A DNA stretch of 41,524 bases from Aquimarina algiphila (GCF_007489275.1 NZ_VLNR01000061.1:1-41524); one strand, 5' to 3'. Shown: positions 1 to 7,590, counted from the stretch's first letter. Program-made: numbers and translations. The notes: generated from the sequence alone by a model not told the origin.

Positions 1-23
1 ATTTGTTTTAGTGCAGCATTCAT
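1..23 (-). CDS. N-terminal fragment of a probable winged-helix regulator (cut by window edge)
   Basis: Only seven codons (MNAALKQ) are visible, starting with ATG at 23 and running off the left edge. I propose a gene here for two reasons: the conserved motif at 71-91 lies just upstream, as the matching motif at 34367-34387 lies just upstream of the winged-helix gene at 34060-34344, and that protein begins MYNVIKQ, which resembles this start. The assignment rests on position and a few residues, so it is weak. Confidence 0.3.
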
Positions 24-70
24 AGCTTGTGAATAAAAGGGTTAGATACTAATTGAGTTTTAAAATGTGA

Positions 71-91
71 TTGCCAATAGACATAAGTAAG
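71..91. promoter_or_regulatory. Conserved ~21-bp motif, copy A
   Basis: The plus strand reads TTGCCAATAG then ACATAAGTAAG. It matches the motif at 34367-34387 at 18 of 21 positions and in the same orientation. Both copies lie a short way 5' of a minus-strand start (position 23 here, 34344 there), so a promoter or operator role is likely. The pairing is seen in the sequence; the function is inferred. Confidence 0.45.
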
Positions 92-142
92 AAGGGGCGA
101 ATTAAACATTGTAGATTTGAAATCGGGGGGTAGTACACAAAA

Positions 143-616
143 TTATCCTGGGTCAATCTTGTCAAACAACTCCAATAGTAAGAGTCGTTTGGTCTTAGGG
201 TTTCGTTTTTTTGCATGATTATGTTTTAAAAAATGCGATACTATAGACCCCAGGTGCATATTAGAAAAAGTTTCTTCTATATTTCTGTTGTCATAATGAA
301 TAAACTCGTATTGTCCCGGAATGGTAAAATACAGTTTCTCCCCTCCTAAAAAGTCAGGAATTAATGATTTGATTTTATATAGATCGAGATACGGGCTATG
401 ATCTACTAAATAACAATATGCACTGCTGCCTAAAGGCAGTATGTTTTTTATGGACTGTTTTTCTAGTGTTTTTTCTATTGCTTTGAATTCTAGTGGGGAT
501 TCATGCTCAAATAGTAAAGTTTCAATTTTTTGTAAAATGTCATATACTTCTATTTTGGACATCCCGTCAAATTGCCTGGTAATGTGTTGTACTATTTTTT
601 CCTGATAGGTGATCAT
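143..616 (-). CDS. Hypothetical protein of accessory module A (157 aa)
   Basis: I do not recognise a family. The protein starts at ATG 616. It has no signal peptide or membrane segment, a helical N-terminal half (about residues 1-55), a mixed central part, and a basic C-terminal stretch (about 130-148, HNHAKKRNPKTKR) that could bind nucleic acid. It is the last full gene on the minus strand of module A before the putative winged-helix gene at the left edge. In module B the equivalent slot, between the RNWI/HE family genes and the winged-helix gene, has no counterpart. A gap of about 260 bp separates it from the next gene. Confidence 0.6.
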   Translation of the reverse strand: MITYQEKIVQHITRQFDGMSKIEVYDILQKIETLLFEHESPLEFKAIEKTLEKQSIKNILPLGSSAYCYLVDHSPYLDLYKIKSLIPDFLGGEKLYFTIPGQYEFIHYDNRNIEETFSNMHLGSIVSHFLKHNHAKKRNPKTKRLLLLELFDKIDPG

Positions 617-875
617 ATGTATTGGTTGTTCGTTATTTGTTGATGGTTGATACTATGTATGTCTTAAAAAATAAAAATGTTACCTGGAGTAGAGTATTTT
701 GTATGTGTCATTTTAGCAAAGACATCATGGTACCTCATTACATTGGGGTGTATATTTAATTTAAATGAAGTACCTGATATCTTCTGGGGACTACATAAAA
801 CTCAAATTAAAATATCTGATCTAATTGTCTCCATACTCACTTCACAAACACTTTTGATTATTACGCTTTTCTAGA

Positions 876-1199
876 CTATTTTACGCAAAATAAGATCATT
901 TCATCTCTGATCAATTTGGAGCTTCTAATCGTTTTGGCAACTTCCTTGGCGGTCATTCCTTTATCATGCGATTCTCGTATCCAATTACGTAACAAGAGTG
1001 CATATCCTTTATGGTGTCGCGTATAGATTTGAAAATGGCATTGGTCGATACCTAAGTAAGAACAAACATATTTTTCAAACTGGAAGAACTGTTGTGTTTT
1101 TGATTTCGTGGTAAATAAAATAGGGTCCATATGGTGGTTTTTTATTAAGGTGTATATAAGTGATTCAATGTATTTCTCCACGATTGTTTTAGCCTGCAT
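876..1199 (-). CDS. RNWI-family small protein, module A copy (107 aa)
   Basis: The function is unknown. The C-terminal half carries the signature GYALLLRNWIRE..DKGMTAKEVAKTIRSS (about residues 65-93). The same signature occurs in the proteins at 35039-35350 (GYTLILRNWIKEAYLNGSTVEEVARTIKNS) and 35353-35619 (GGYAQLLRNWIFDAFKNGQTPYEVAREIQKS). The block looks like two short helices, the second resembling a helix-turn-helix or protein-interaction motif, so DNA or partner binding is plausible. The gene starts at ATG 1199 and overlaps the 3' end of the 183-aa gene by 55 bp, so the two are probably translationally coupled. Copies lie in both modules. Confidence 0.7.
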   Translation of the reverse strand: MQAKTIVEKYIESLIYTLIKNHHMDPILFTTKSKTQQFFQFEKYVCSYLGIDQCHFQIYTRHHKGYALLLRNWIRESHDKGMTAKEVAKTIRSSKLIRDEMILFCVK

Positions 1200-1696
1200 T
1201 TTCTGGCAAAATTCATCACTTTAGTAGCTAGCACATGGATAATGGTTAGTGGTTTATGTTCTACTTCTATATCTAGGTTGAAATTTTTTGTTTGAAGTGC
1301 TTCCTCTACAGCTTTTATCCTAGGATTATCGTTTAAAACGGCCTCAATAATGTCATTTTGAACAATGGTCTTCGCATAATCATCCAACGCTATATACTTG
1401 GGGTGATGATTCAATATCTCTGAGATTTTTTGCAGTGTTCGTAAAGGTTGTTTGGGAGGATATTTATCCGTTTTATTGATGAGTACAAAACGCCTAGCTC
1501 TATGAATTACGCCAATAGCATAGTCAGACGAAGTGCCTCTTTCAAATAATCGAATGGCCCAACGGTATATCATCATTTCATGACATTCTTTATTGGCTAT
1601 ACGAATCATAAACTCATCTATTTCAAGCTGAATAGATTCAATAATTGGAGCTAGAAACTCGTTACGCTTCTTATTGAGTTCTACATTTTCTGTCAT
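1145..1696 (-). CDS. HE-family protein, unsplit module A copy (183 aa)
   Basis: Unknown function. An internal segment, EFMIRIANKECHEMMIYRWA (about residues 28-47), aligns with EFMCRLFNDKPHEIIMYTRI in the 62-aa protein at 34735-34923. The later segment around HHPKYIALDDYAKTIVQNDI aligns with QNPRYQKMSKKQKRVIEKMI in the 112-aa protein at 34434-34772. The family is therefore one protein here but two overlapping frames in module B. It is mostly helical, soluble, and starts at ATG 1696. It lies between the 79-aa gene (41-bp gap) and the RNWI gene (55-bp overlap), in one minus-strand operon. Confidence 0.7.
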   Translation of the reverse strand: MTENVELNKKRNEFLAPIIESIQLEIDEFMIRIANKECHEMMIYRWAIRLFERGTSSDYAIGVIHRARRFVLINKTDKYPPKQPLRTLQKISEILNHHPKYIALDDYAKTIVQNDIIEAVLNDNPRIKAVEEALQTKNFNLDIEVEHKPLTIIHVLATKVMNFARKCRLKQSWRNTLNHLYTP

Positions 1697-1737
1697 AGTA
1701 GTATATTATTTTGGGTTGTAATCGTATCTACAAATAA

Positions 1738-1977
1738 TTAATACCGAGTTAATTTCTTTAAATGCTCATGTACTGAAAGTATTTCATCATCTGTTAACTT
1801 TCCAACACCCGAAGCAAATTTCTGGAGCCGTCCTTTTCTAAATCCCAAAACCCTCTCCATATAACGGATATTGATTGATTTCTTCACATCCAATGATGTT
1901 GTCTTCTTTCTGAGATAATGTGTGACTTTTCGTCTTCTGGTTTTTACCTTTAATATTTCTTTTTCTTTCTCGTCCAT
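1738..1977 (-). CDS. Small basic HTH-like protein (79 aa)
   Basis: First gene of the minus-strand operon that diverges from the regulator at 2270. The first third is very basic (KVKTRRRKVTHYLRKKT). Residues about 38-77 (IRYMERVLGFRKGRLQKFASGVGKLTDDEI) look like a short helix-turn-helix, of the kind found in small phage and mobile-element regulators where a conserved 'ERVLG' helix precedes the recognition helix. This supports DNA binding, but the exact family is not recognised. Start ATG 1977. A palindrome (2056-2071) and a pair of imperfect dyads (2190-2222) lie in the divergent intergenic region upstream. Confidence 0.6.
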   Translation of the reverse strand: MDEKEKEILKVKTRRRKVTHYLRKKTTSLDVKKSINIRYMERVLGFRKGRLQKFASGVGKLTDDEILSVHEHLKKLTRY

Positions 1978-2055
1978 TTTTTGTGTTTATGTAAAACAAT
2001 AAAATGACGTTCAAAAGCTTGTGGGGTAATCTTCAAACGTGCCATTTAATAGGCG

Positions 2056-2071
2056 TTACGGAATTCCGTAA
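2056..2071. promoter_or_regulatory. Perfect 16-bp palindrome, candidate operator
   Basis: TTACGGAATTCCGTAA is exactly self-complementary and sits 79 bp upstream of the start of the 79-aa gene, in the divergent control region. A related dyad, TACGG-CAAAA-CCGTA, occurs at 37300-37314 beside module B. It is a likely binding site for one of the module's regulators. Confidence 0.5.
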
Positions 2072-2189
2072 AATATTATGACGATGTATTTACTGACGTT
2101 TTGGTCATTTTGGGGAAATTCTAACAACCTCATTCCATCAAAATTGACCATTTTTTAATTACATTTGCTAGCGACCATTCTAATGATCC

Positions 2190-2222
2190 GAACATTTGTT
2201 TGGCTAATATAGAACATTTGTT
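2190..2222. promoter_or_regulatory. Pair of GAACATTTGTT repeats upstream of the regulator
   Basis: GAACATTTGTT occurs at 2190-2200 and again at 2212-2222, exactly 22 bp apart, about two turns of the helix. Each is an imperfect dyad of the form GAACA-NN-TGTTC. They lie 48-80 bp upstream of the regulator start at 2270, as expected for autoregulatory operators of a phage-type repressor. The function is inferred. Confidence 0.5.
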
Positions 2223-2269
2223 CGCTTTAACAAAATTATTAGGGGACTTTTTTAAATGAAAATTCGTGA

Positions 2270-2623
2270 ATGGATTTCTATGAACTACTAAAATTATATA
2301 AAAAGGACAACAGCTTATCATATGGTGATATCGGAAGCCATATCAATATGTCTGCTGATGCATTTCGGATGGCGGTTACTCGAAAAAGTTTAAGTAATCT
2401 CCAGAAACAAGCGTTGGAACCTTTATTTATTGATGAATTGGATGATAATCATTCTGTCAAAAGGCAGTTGCAAGAGTTTTCAAATTTTCTTTCCAAACCC
2501 AAATACAGAGAATTGGCCTTTAAAGACCCTAAAATAAGCAAGATACTTGACAAAGAGGTTGCTAGAAGATTAGCTGAAGTTGTGTCCAGCAAAGAAGCCT
2601 TAGAAAAATTTCTTAATAGCTAA
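2270..2623 (+). CDS. HTH regulator of module A (117 aa)
   Basis: A phage-repressor-like regulator. Residues about 14-48 (NSLSYGDIGSHINMSADAFRMAVTRKSLS) form a helix-turn-helix of the type seen in short Bacteroidota prophage regulators. The rest is helical with a possible dimerising coiled coil (about 60-115). It is the only plus-strand gene of the module. It diverges from the 79-aa gene and converges with the 73-aa gene, overlapping it by 11 bp. The ATG at 2270 is preceded by an out-of-frame 11-codon reading frame starting at 2256, which may damp translation. Paired operators lie upstream. Confidence 0.7.
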   Translation: MDFYELLKLYKKDNSLSYGDIGSHINMSADAFRMAVTRKSLSNLQKQALEPLFIDELDDNHSVKRQLQEFSNFLSKPKYRELAFKDPKISKILDKEVARRLAEVVSSKEALEKFLNS

Positions 2624-2834
2624 TTTGGAGTGACTGTTTAAAAAAGTCAGACGCCTGAAAATAGTTATCATTGAACAAAGCGGATATCTTATGCCTTACC
2701 CGTGATTTCTCTTCCCTTAGTTCTTCTTCCAATAGCAAATCGATTTCTTTTTCCAGAAACTCATATATCTCATTGGATATAATGCCTGACTCACGGATTT
2801 CTTGATTAATCTTTTTGGCTTCCTTCCTGTTCAT
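2613..2834 (-). CDS. Small acidic helical protein of the membrane cassette, module A (73 aa)
   Basis: Unknown. Predicted cytoplasmic and almost wholly helical, with a run of charged residues (EKEIDLLLEEELREEKSR, about 29-46). Its start overlaps the stop of the 245-aa membrane protein by 4 bp (2831-2834), a typical translational-coupling arrangement, and its end overlaps the convergent regulator. Module B has a protein of similar size in the same slot (36297-36479); I see no clear sequence similarity between the two, so the equivalence is positional. Confidence 0.6.
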   Translation of the reverse strand: MNRKEAKKINQEIRESGIISNEIYEFLEKEIDLLLEEELREEKSRVRHKISALFNDNYFQASDFFKQSLQISY

Positions 2835-3568
2835 TCCGCAGCATTTTCAGTTTTTAATTCGTGGTATTCGGTCAATGTCTCTTCGAGATAATCTTTTTTA
2901 TCATTGGTTTGCACATAGCGCCCGTATATTCGGAACGATATCAAATGAGTTAAGCGTTGTATTTTACGAGTTGCATTTGTCAATTTTGCAGATAATTTGT
3001 CCTGTCTTTTATAAGCCCATCGTATGAATAGAAAGAGTGCAGTATTAATCAACACAGAGCCAATGAATAACAGTATATAGTAAGCTTCATAAGGAATGTC
3101 TGGCTTCGGATAAAGTGAATATATGGTGAACCAACCAGAGACCAATCCAAAAAAGGAAAGTACGACGATCACTGTTTTTTGAAATAAAACATCATCACGA
3201 TCTTTATAGGTAAATATCCATACACAGAAAAGGGTTAGGAAAAATAAACAGAAATATCCAGACCCCCCCAATAAAAAACGCCTCCAGTTGCTCCAACCAA
3301 AGACGCGATTAATTATAGTAGAGTCATATTCTCTGAAGCAAGTTACCTTACCGTCAGTAATTTCAATTTCGTAAGTATCATCAAGTATGTTTAAACCTTC
3401 ATGTAGTTCGGTATCAGCTATAGAGTATGTCCTATCAATTTTTTTCGATAAAAACGTATGAATTAATGGGGTAAAAGCAATTGCACAAAATAGAAGCGCA
3501 ATGATAACATATTTACCTTTCTTCCAACTCGTCTTTACTGGTTTTGTAAGTGGGTATTTCTTTCTCAT
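2831..3568 (-). CDS. Four-helix membrane protein of module A (245 aa)
   Basis: An integral inner-membrane protein of unknown function. Hydrophobic segments lie at about residues 18-40, 92-115, 127-150 and 160-184. A polar loop of about 50 residues between the first two carries a predicted beta-rich part (TYEIEITDGKVTCF). The C-terminal 60 residues are basic, then acidic, and helical. The start at ATG 3568 lies inside the upstream lipoprotein gene (56-bp overlap), and the end overlaps the 73-aa gene by 4 bp. The module B protein at 36472-37044 has the same four-helix layout with a basic helical tail, but it lacks the large loop. Confidence 0.65.
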   Translation of the reverse strand: MRKKYPLTKPVKTSWKKGKYVIIALLFCAIAFTPLIHTFLSKKIDRTYSIADTELHEGLNILDDTYEIEITDGKVTCFREYDSTIINRVFGWSNWRRFLLGGSGYFCLFFLTLFCVWIFTYKDRDDVLFQKTVIVVLSFFGLVSGWFTIYSLYPKPDIPYEAYYILLFIGSVLINTALFLFIRWAYKRQDKLSAKLTNATRKIQRLTHLISFRIYGRYVQTNDKKDYLEETLTEYHELKTENAAE

Positions 3569-3674
3569 TTTCGAGGCTTAATTCTTCCTCAATGTTTTCT
3601 GCCGTGCAAGAGGAAATAAATAGTGCTGCTAAAAGTAAAAAAGAAATTGAGAAAACACGTTTTTTAAAATTCAT
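3513..3674 (-). CDS. Small lipoprotein opening the membrane cassette, module A (53 aa)
   Basis: ATG 3674 opens a 53-codon frame ending at 3513. The N-terminus is a lipoprotein signal: basic MNFKKR, a hydrophobic core, then the lipobox FISSC with the acylated Cys at residue 23. The mature part is about 30 residues and acidic (EEELSLENEKE). Its last 56 bp overlap the start of the membrane-protein gene. The lipoprotein at 36923-37126 sits in the same place in module B and has the same overlap layout. A lipoprotein overlapping a membrane-protein gene recalls spanin pairs, but the partner has four helices, so this is not a standard spanin. Confidence 0.6.
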   Translation of the reverse strand: MNFKKRVFSISFLLLAALFISSCTAENIEEELSLENEKEIPTYKTSKDELEER

Positions 3675-3709
3675 CGCTTCATAGTTTTAAATGTTAATAT
3701 AAAAAATAC

Positions 3710-3739
3710 CAGATGTAAGTTTCTGATTTTCAAGCAAAA
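3710..3739 (-). promoter_or_regulatory. Candidate Bacteroidota-type promoter for the lipoprotein operon
   Basis: On the minus strand TTTTG (3739-3735) is followed after 17 bp by TACATCTG (3717-3710), one mismatch from TAnnTTTG. It lies about 40 bp upstream of the lipoprotein start at 3674. Confidence 0.4.
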
Positions 3740-4870
3740 CTAGGTTTATCTTTGTGAAAAAAATAATTTCTTTTTCTGTTTTTTTGTGGTTATTTTGCAC
3801 CTTTTTTTAGAAAAATAAGGCTTTGTACAAGTACATTTAACGGGGAAATTTTCAACAAAATTCTAGTTTGGTAAAAAACCTTGTTTCATTTGATGAATAT
3901 TTAATATTAATATATTGACTCACAATACATTAATAGCGTAATAACATTATGGTTTTACCATAAATCATGACTAAATGAATGCCTTTTTACTGAATAAAAA
4001 ATCGCCTTTAATAATACCCATAAAACCCCTTAGAAAAGTAACAATATTCTGAGGTAAAATTTCCCTCAATGAGATGTCGATTTACTTCCGATTCATCATC
4101 CAGAAATACGAATGCAACAATACGGCCATATTTGTCTATGTCTTTCTCGATATTATGTGTTTGATAATACATGAAGGTATACAAAGCATCTCACTTCTTT
4201 TATATCTAGACTCATTTCTTTTTTTGATGATGGTATTTTTGAACTAAATTATTTTAAAAAAACGCCCTTATCATAATAGAAGGAACAAAATAGGCAGGCA
4301 TTATCGATCAAAAAATAAGTCTTTTGTAAAACAATAAGGATTTAGAGAGTTTTTAGATGGTTGGTGGATAGAAATCAGTAAAGATTGTTTTTATAAAAAC
4401 TGTTTGGAGTAATTAAAATATTCAGCTATCTTATTAATGTTTTAAAGAATCCCATATAGGTAGACCCCATAGAAAATAACATTTGTTTCACCTATGTTTA
4501 ACCTTTAGAAAGTAATTTGTTATTAAGTGTTTGAAAAACAAATATTTAATAATAAATTATAGCAAATACTAATAGGTTTTAAAAATCTGCGAGGTCTTTA
4601 TAAAAAAATACTTGTTTTTGATAACGTATTTAATCGCTTATCACCATTTCTTCATCATATATACAAAGGTACATCACTTACAATTGTATTAAGTTTTTAC
4701 GCTTTTATTGAATTCATATATTAAAATAATGTTTTTTTTAAAGGAATTTATTAGCTAAGGTTGTTCTAGTATTGAAACAATCTTGGCTTTTGTTATTTAT
4801 AGATAGACCAAAAATTAAGATTCCTTCGTTATATATTAAGAGTATACAACTATTATTTAAAATCATAAAC
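3740..4870. other. Gene-poor AT-rich stretch between module A and the cellulase gene
   Basis: Apart from the short nuclease-like remnant at 4008-4172, I see no intact gene, RNA gene or array here. It separates the accessory module from core genes. In module B the corresponding side is occupied by the M15/virion-like operon, so this may be the scar of lost element DNA. That reading is inference. Confidence 0.5.
4008..4172 (-). pseudogene. Remnant of a staphylococcal-nuclease-like (SNase) domain
   Basis: A 54-codon frame from ATG 4172 to a TAA at 4008-4010 contains DIDKYGRIVAFVFLDD followed by EVNRHLIEGNF. This matches the conserved core of SNase-fold nucleases, where a D-(R/K)-YGR-x-(L/V)A-x-V strand is followed by 'VN..L(V/I).EG'. 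The frame is closed by a stop codon six codons upstream of the Met. The N-terminal half of the domain, with its catalytic residues, is missing. I read it as a decayed fragment; the match is short. Confidence 0.4.
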
Positions 4871-4946
4871 ATGAGAGTAATAACCAGGTATCATAGCTGT
4901 TTTTTTAATTATATCGATAATAACATCTTGTGAATCAGATTCAGAC
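4871..4946 (+). other. Out-of-frame lipoprotein signal peptide of the GH5 gene
   Basis: ATG at 4871 begins MRVITRY but reaches a stop after 20 codons. The frame of the enzyme, read from 4890, encodes IIAVFLIISIITSCESDSD, a clear hydrophobic core and lipobox (Cys codon 4929-4931). Joining the two needs a +2 change at TATC (4889-4892), for example loss of one TA from TATATC. As it stands, the signal peptide start and the catalytic domain are in different frames. Confidence 0.7.
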
Positions 4947-5915
4947 ATGCCCGAGGACATTGATCAATCAGAGGTTGATGAAACAGGTGGTGATGAAGGT
5001 ACAGGAGACACAACATCTACAATTGATTCTTTTGGCTTATTGCAAGCTTCTGGAAACAAAATTGTAGATAAAAACAATAACCCTGTTCAACTAAGGGGAA
5101 TGTCCTTATTCTGGAGTCAATGGATGGGACAATATTATACCAAAGAAGCGATTAGCTGGTTAAAAAAAGACTGGAAATGTAATATTGTTAGAGCAGCTAT
5201 GGGCGTAGAAGACACTGATGGTTATCTTTCTAATAAAGAAACAGAAAAACAAAAAGTATACACTGTTATTGACGCCGCAATTGAAGAAGGTATATATGTT
5301 ATTGTAGATTGGCATAGTCATCACGCGGAGGATCATCTTGAAGAAGCTAAGGTATTTTTCTCTGAAGTTGCTCAAAAGTATGGTAGCACCCCAAATATCA
5401 TTTATGAAATCTATAATGAACCTCTCAACGTTTCCTGGAAAGATGTATTAAAGCCATATCATGAACAAGTAATTGCCGAAATTAGAAAACATGATCCTGA
5501 TAACTTAATTATTTGTGGTACGCGCACATGGTCTCAAGATGTTGATGAAGTTATCGGAAATACTATAAATGATATTAACGTAGCCTATACATTACATTAT
5601 TATGCTGCTACTCATAAACAATTCCTAAGAGATAAAGCGCAAAAAGCTCTAGATAATGGTATCCCTCTTTTTGTTACAGAGTATGGAGTTACTGAAGCTA
5701 GTGGCAATGGTTTTATTGATACTAATGAAGCAAGAGCATGGTGGGACTTTATGGATCAAAACAAAATATCATGGTGTAATTGGTCTATTGCAGATAAAGA
5801 AGAAGCCTCTGCAGCACTCAAACCTAATGCAAGTGGCACTGGTGGTTGGACAGAAGATCAAATAACCATTTCGGGTACAATGGTAAGAGAAGAAATAAAA
5901 ACTAAAAACCCCTGA
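4947..5915 (+). CDS. GH5 endoglucanase (cellulase), signal peptide frameshifted
   Basis: Glycoside hydrolase family 5, probably the GH5_2-type beta-1,4-endoglucanase group, which cleaves cellulose or related beta-glucans with retention. The open frame from this ATG (322 aa) has an acidic linker (1-28), the GH5 opening LRGMSLFWSQW (about 49-59), DWHSH (121-125), the acid/base in YNEP (Glu158) and the nucleophile in VTEYG (Glu245), followed by the late WCNWS motif. Family enzymes are exported. Here the upstream sequence encodes a lipoprotein signal in the same frame but without a start codon, so the annotated ATG gives a cytoplasmic product. The gene is either recently inactivated or affected by a sequence error. 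Surface-lipoprotein anchoring would be the ancestral location. Confidence 0.8.
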   Translation: MPEDIDQSEVDETGGDEGTGDTTSTIDSFGLLQASGNKIVDKNNNPVQLRGMSLFWSQWMGQYYTKEAISWLKKDWKCNIVRAAMGVEDTDGYLSNKETEKQKVYTVIDAAIEEGIYVIVDWHSHHAEDHLEEAKVFFSEVAQKYGSTPNIIYEIYNEPLNVSWKDVLKPYHEQVIAEIRKHDPDNLIICGTRTWSQDVDEVIGNTINDINVAYTLHYYAATHKQFLRDKAQKALDNGIPLFVTEYGVTEASGNGFIDTNEARAWWDFMDQNKISWCNWSIADKEEASAALKPNASGTGGWTEDQITISGTMVREEIKTKNP

Positions 5916-5938
5916 TTAATATATTGTTTACTAAACCT

Positions 5939-5975
5939 AAAAGCCTCATAAATTTAGAATTTATGAGGCTTTTTA
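5939..5975. terminator. Bidirectional terminator between the GH5 gene and prfA
   Basis: AAAAGCCTCATAAATT pairs with AATTTATGAGGCTTTT around a 2-3 nt loop, with T-runs on the 3' side of both strands. It lies between convergent genes ending at 5915 and 5995. Confidence 0.85.
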
Positions 5976-5994
5976 TTTTCTTAATATTTTTTTT

Positions 5995-7071
5995 CTAAAA
6001 TACTTCGTCTGACTCTTTCAGTTTTTCTGTATTTGCTACTAACTGAAGTTCATCGACTATTTTCTGGATATCTCCATCAATAATATTCCCTAGATCATAT
6101 AAGGTAAGACCAATTCGGTGATCAGTTACTCTACCTTGTGGATAATTATACGTTCTAATTTTTGCAGAACGATCTCCAGACGACACCATACTCTTTCTTT
6201 TCTCAGAGTCAGCCGCTTGTTTCTTTTCTAATTCAAGGTCATATAACCTAGAACGCAATACTTTCAATGCTTTTTCAAGGTTTTTATGTGATGATTTCTG
6301 ATCCTGACAACTTACAATCATTCCTGTTGGTTCGTGATGTAATTTGATTGCAGAATAGGTCGTATTTACCGATTGACCTCCTGGACCTGTAGAAGTTGTA
6401 CGTTCAATACGTACTTCTTGCATATCCAGTTCGACATCAAATTCTTCAGCTTCTGGAAGAACCATGACTGTTGCGGCGCTGGTATGAACTCGACCTTGAG
6501 TTTCTGTCTGAGGTACACGTTGTACTCGATGTACTCCAGCTTCAAATTTTAAAGTTCCATACACATCTTCTCCATTGACTTCAAAAATAATTTCTTTATA
6601 ACCTCCACTAGTCCCTTCATTTAGATCAACAACACTGGTGCTCCATCCTCTACCTTCACAGTATTTTGTATACATACGAAACAAATCTCCCGCAAAAATA
6701 CTTGCCTCATCCCCTCCTGTTCCTGCTCGAATTTCGACCACACAGTTTTTAGCATCTTCGGGATCTTTAGGAACTAACATAAAACGAATTTTCTCCTCTA
6801 AGGAAGGTAATTCTTCTTTTGCTTCTTCCAATTGCATCTTTGCCATATCCACCATCTCTGCATCACTACCGTCTGCTATAATCTCTTCTGCTTCCTTAAG
6901 ATTATTAGTTAATTCTATATAGCGATCCCGTTCATCCATTAATGCTTTGAGATCTTTATACTCTTTATTAAGCTGTATATATCTTTTTTGATCTGCAATA
7001 ATATCTGGTTGAATGATTAAATCACTCACTTCATCAAATCGTTGCTTTACAATATTTAATTTATCAATCAT
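5995..7071 (-). CDS. prfA: Peptide chain release factor 1
   Basis: RF1 recognises UAA and UAG in the ribosomal A site and triggers hydrolysis of peptidyl-tRNA. The length (358 aa) is standard. The stop-codon reading loop PxT is PQT at about residues 187-189, in the RVPQTETQGRVHTS context typical of RF1 rather than RF2 (SPF). The catalytic GGQ lies at 231-233 (TGPGGQSVNTT). A minus-strand TACTTTTG (7107-7100) fits the TAnnTTTG promoter box, about 30 bp upstream of the start. It appears to be a single-gene unit ending in the terminator at 5939-5975. Confidence 0.97.
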   Translation of the reverse strand: MIDKLNIVKQRFDEVSDLIIQPDIIADQKRYIQLNKEYKDLKALMDERDRYIELTNNLKEAEEIIADGSDAEMVDMAKMQLEEAKEELPSLEEKIRFMLVPKDPEDAKNCVVEIRAGTGGDEASIFAGDLFRMYTKYCEGRGWSTSVVDLNEGTSGGYKEIIFEVNGEDVYGTLKFEAGVHRVQRVPQTETQGRVHTSAATVMVLPEAEEFDVELDMQEVRIERTTSTGPGGQSVNTTYSAIKLHHEPTGMIVSCQDQKSSHKNLEKALKVLRSRLYDLELEKKQAADSEKRKSMVSSGDRSAKIRTYNYPQGRVTDHRIGLTLYDLGNIIDGDIQKIVDELQLVANTEKLKESDEVF

Positions 7072-7188
7072 AGTACATTATTCCTGTCTGTAGAAGATAC
7101 AAAAGTAAGCTTTTTTGTCCAAAATGCATACAGAGCCTAAGAATCTAAGTATCATATTATTCCATAAAAATTGTATTTTTGTTCTAGC

Positions 7189-7590
7189 ATGAAAAATCAT
7201 ATAAAGATATATTCAAGTTTCTTGACCACTAAATGGCTATGGGTTTTTACTCTTGCATTAACTATTGGAGGGTATACAAATTATAATGAGCCTGTTAGGT
7301 TTGAGGAAACCATTGAACTACTGTCTTCTAAAGAAGAAAACTCTTTATATAAAAACATTGTTTCTTTTCAACCTTCTACTAATCAGAAAAAAAGCAACGT
7401 TTTTTCTTATATCTCACACAAAAATCTAAGGATGTTATCTCTATCTCATAGCAGAGCTAACTTAACCAAAGAGAAAAAACAATACTCTTTTATTCCTTTG
7501 TTTAACAAACAAAAAATAATTCGTTCTTCATTTCATTCTTATACACTTAGCGAGGAAGAACCTTTTCATTTCAATTTAATCATCGGATAA
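7189..7590 (+). CDS. Hypothetical protein with one membrane segment (133 aa)
   Basis: I do not recognise this protein. From ATG 7189 it has a basic N-terminus, one hydrophobic segment (about residues 12-28, WLWVFTLALTIGG) and a polar, Ser/Lys/Asn-rich remainder with no visible motif, so it is probably membrane-anchored or exported. A frame extension to TTG 7171 is unlikely because TATTTTTG at 7172-7179 matches the TAnnTTTG promoter box, which would put transcription start only a few bases before the ATG. It diverges from prfA. Confidence 0.5.
   Translation: MKNHIKIYSSFLTTKWLWVFTLALTIGGYTNYNEPVRFEETIELLSSKEENSLYKNIVSFQPSTNQKKSNVFSYISHKNLRMLSLSHSRANLTKEKKQYSFIPLFNKQKIIRSSFHSYTLSEEEPFHFNLIIG

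Noticed and set aside
677..874. Plus-strand 65-codon open frame in the gap between module A genes
   Set aside because: No recognisable motif, odd Cys/Trp-rich composition, opposite strand to its operon context and no promoter seen; likely chance.
2130..2321. Minus-strand 63-codon frame across the regulator control region
   Set aside because: It covers the divergent control region and the start of the HTH gene on the other strand and shows no protein-like pattern.
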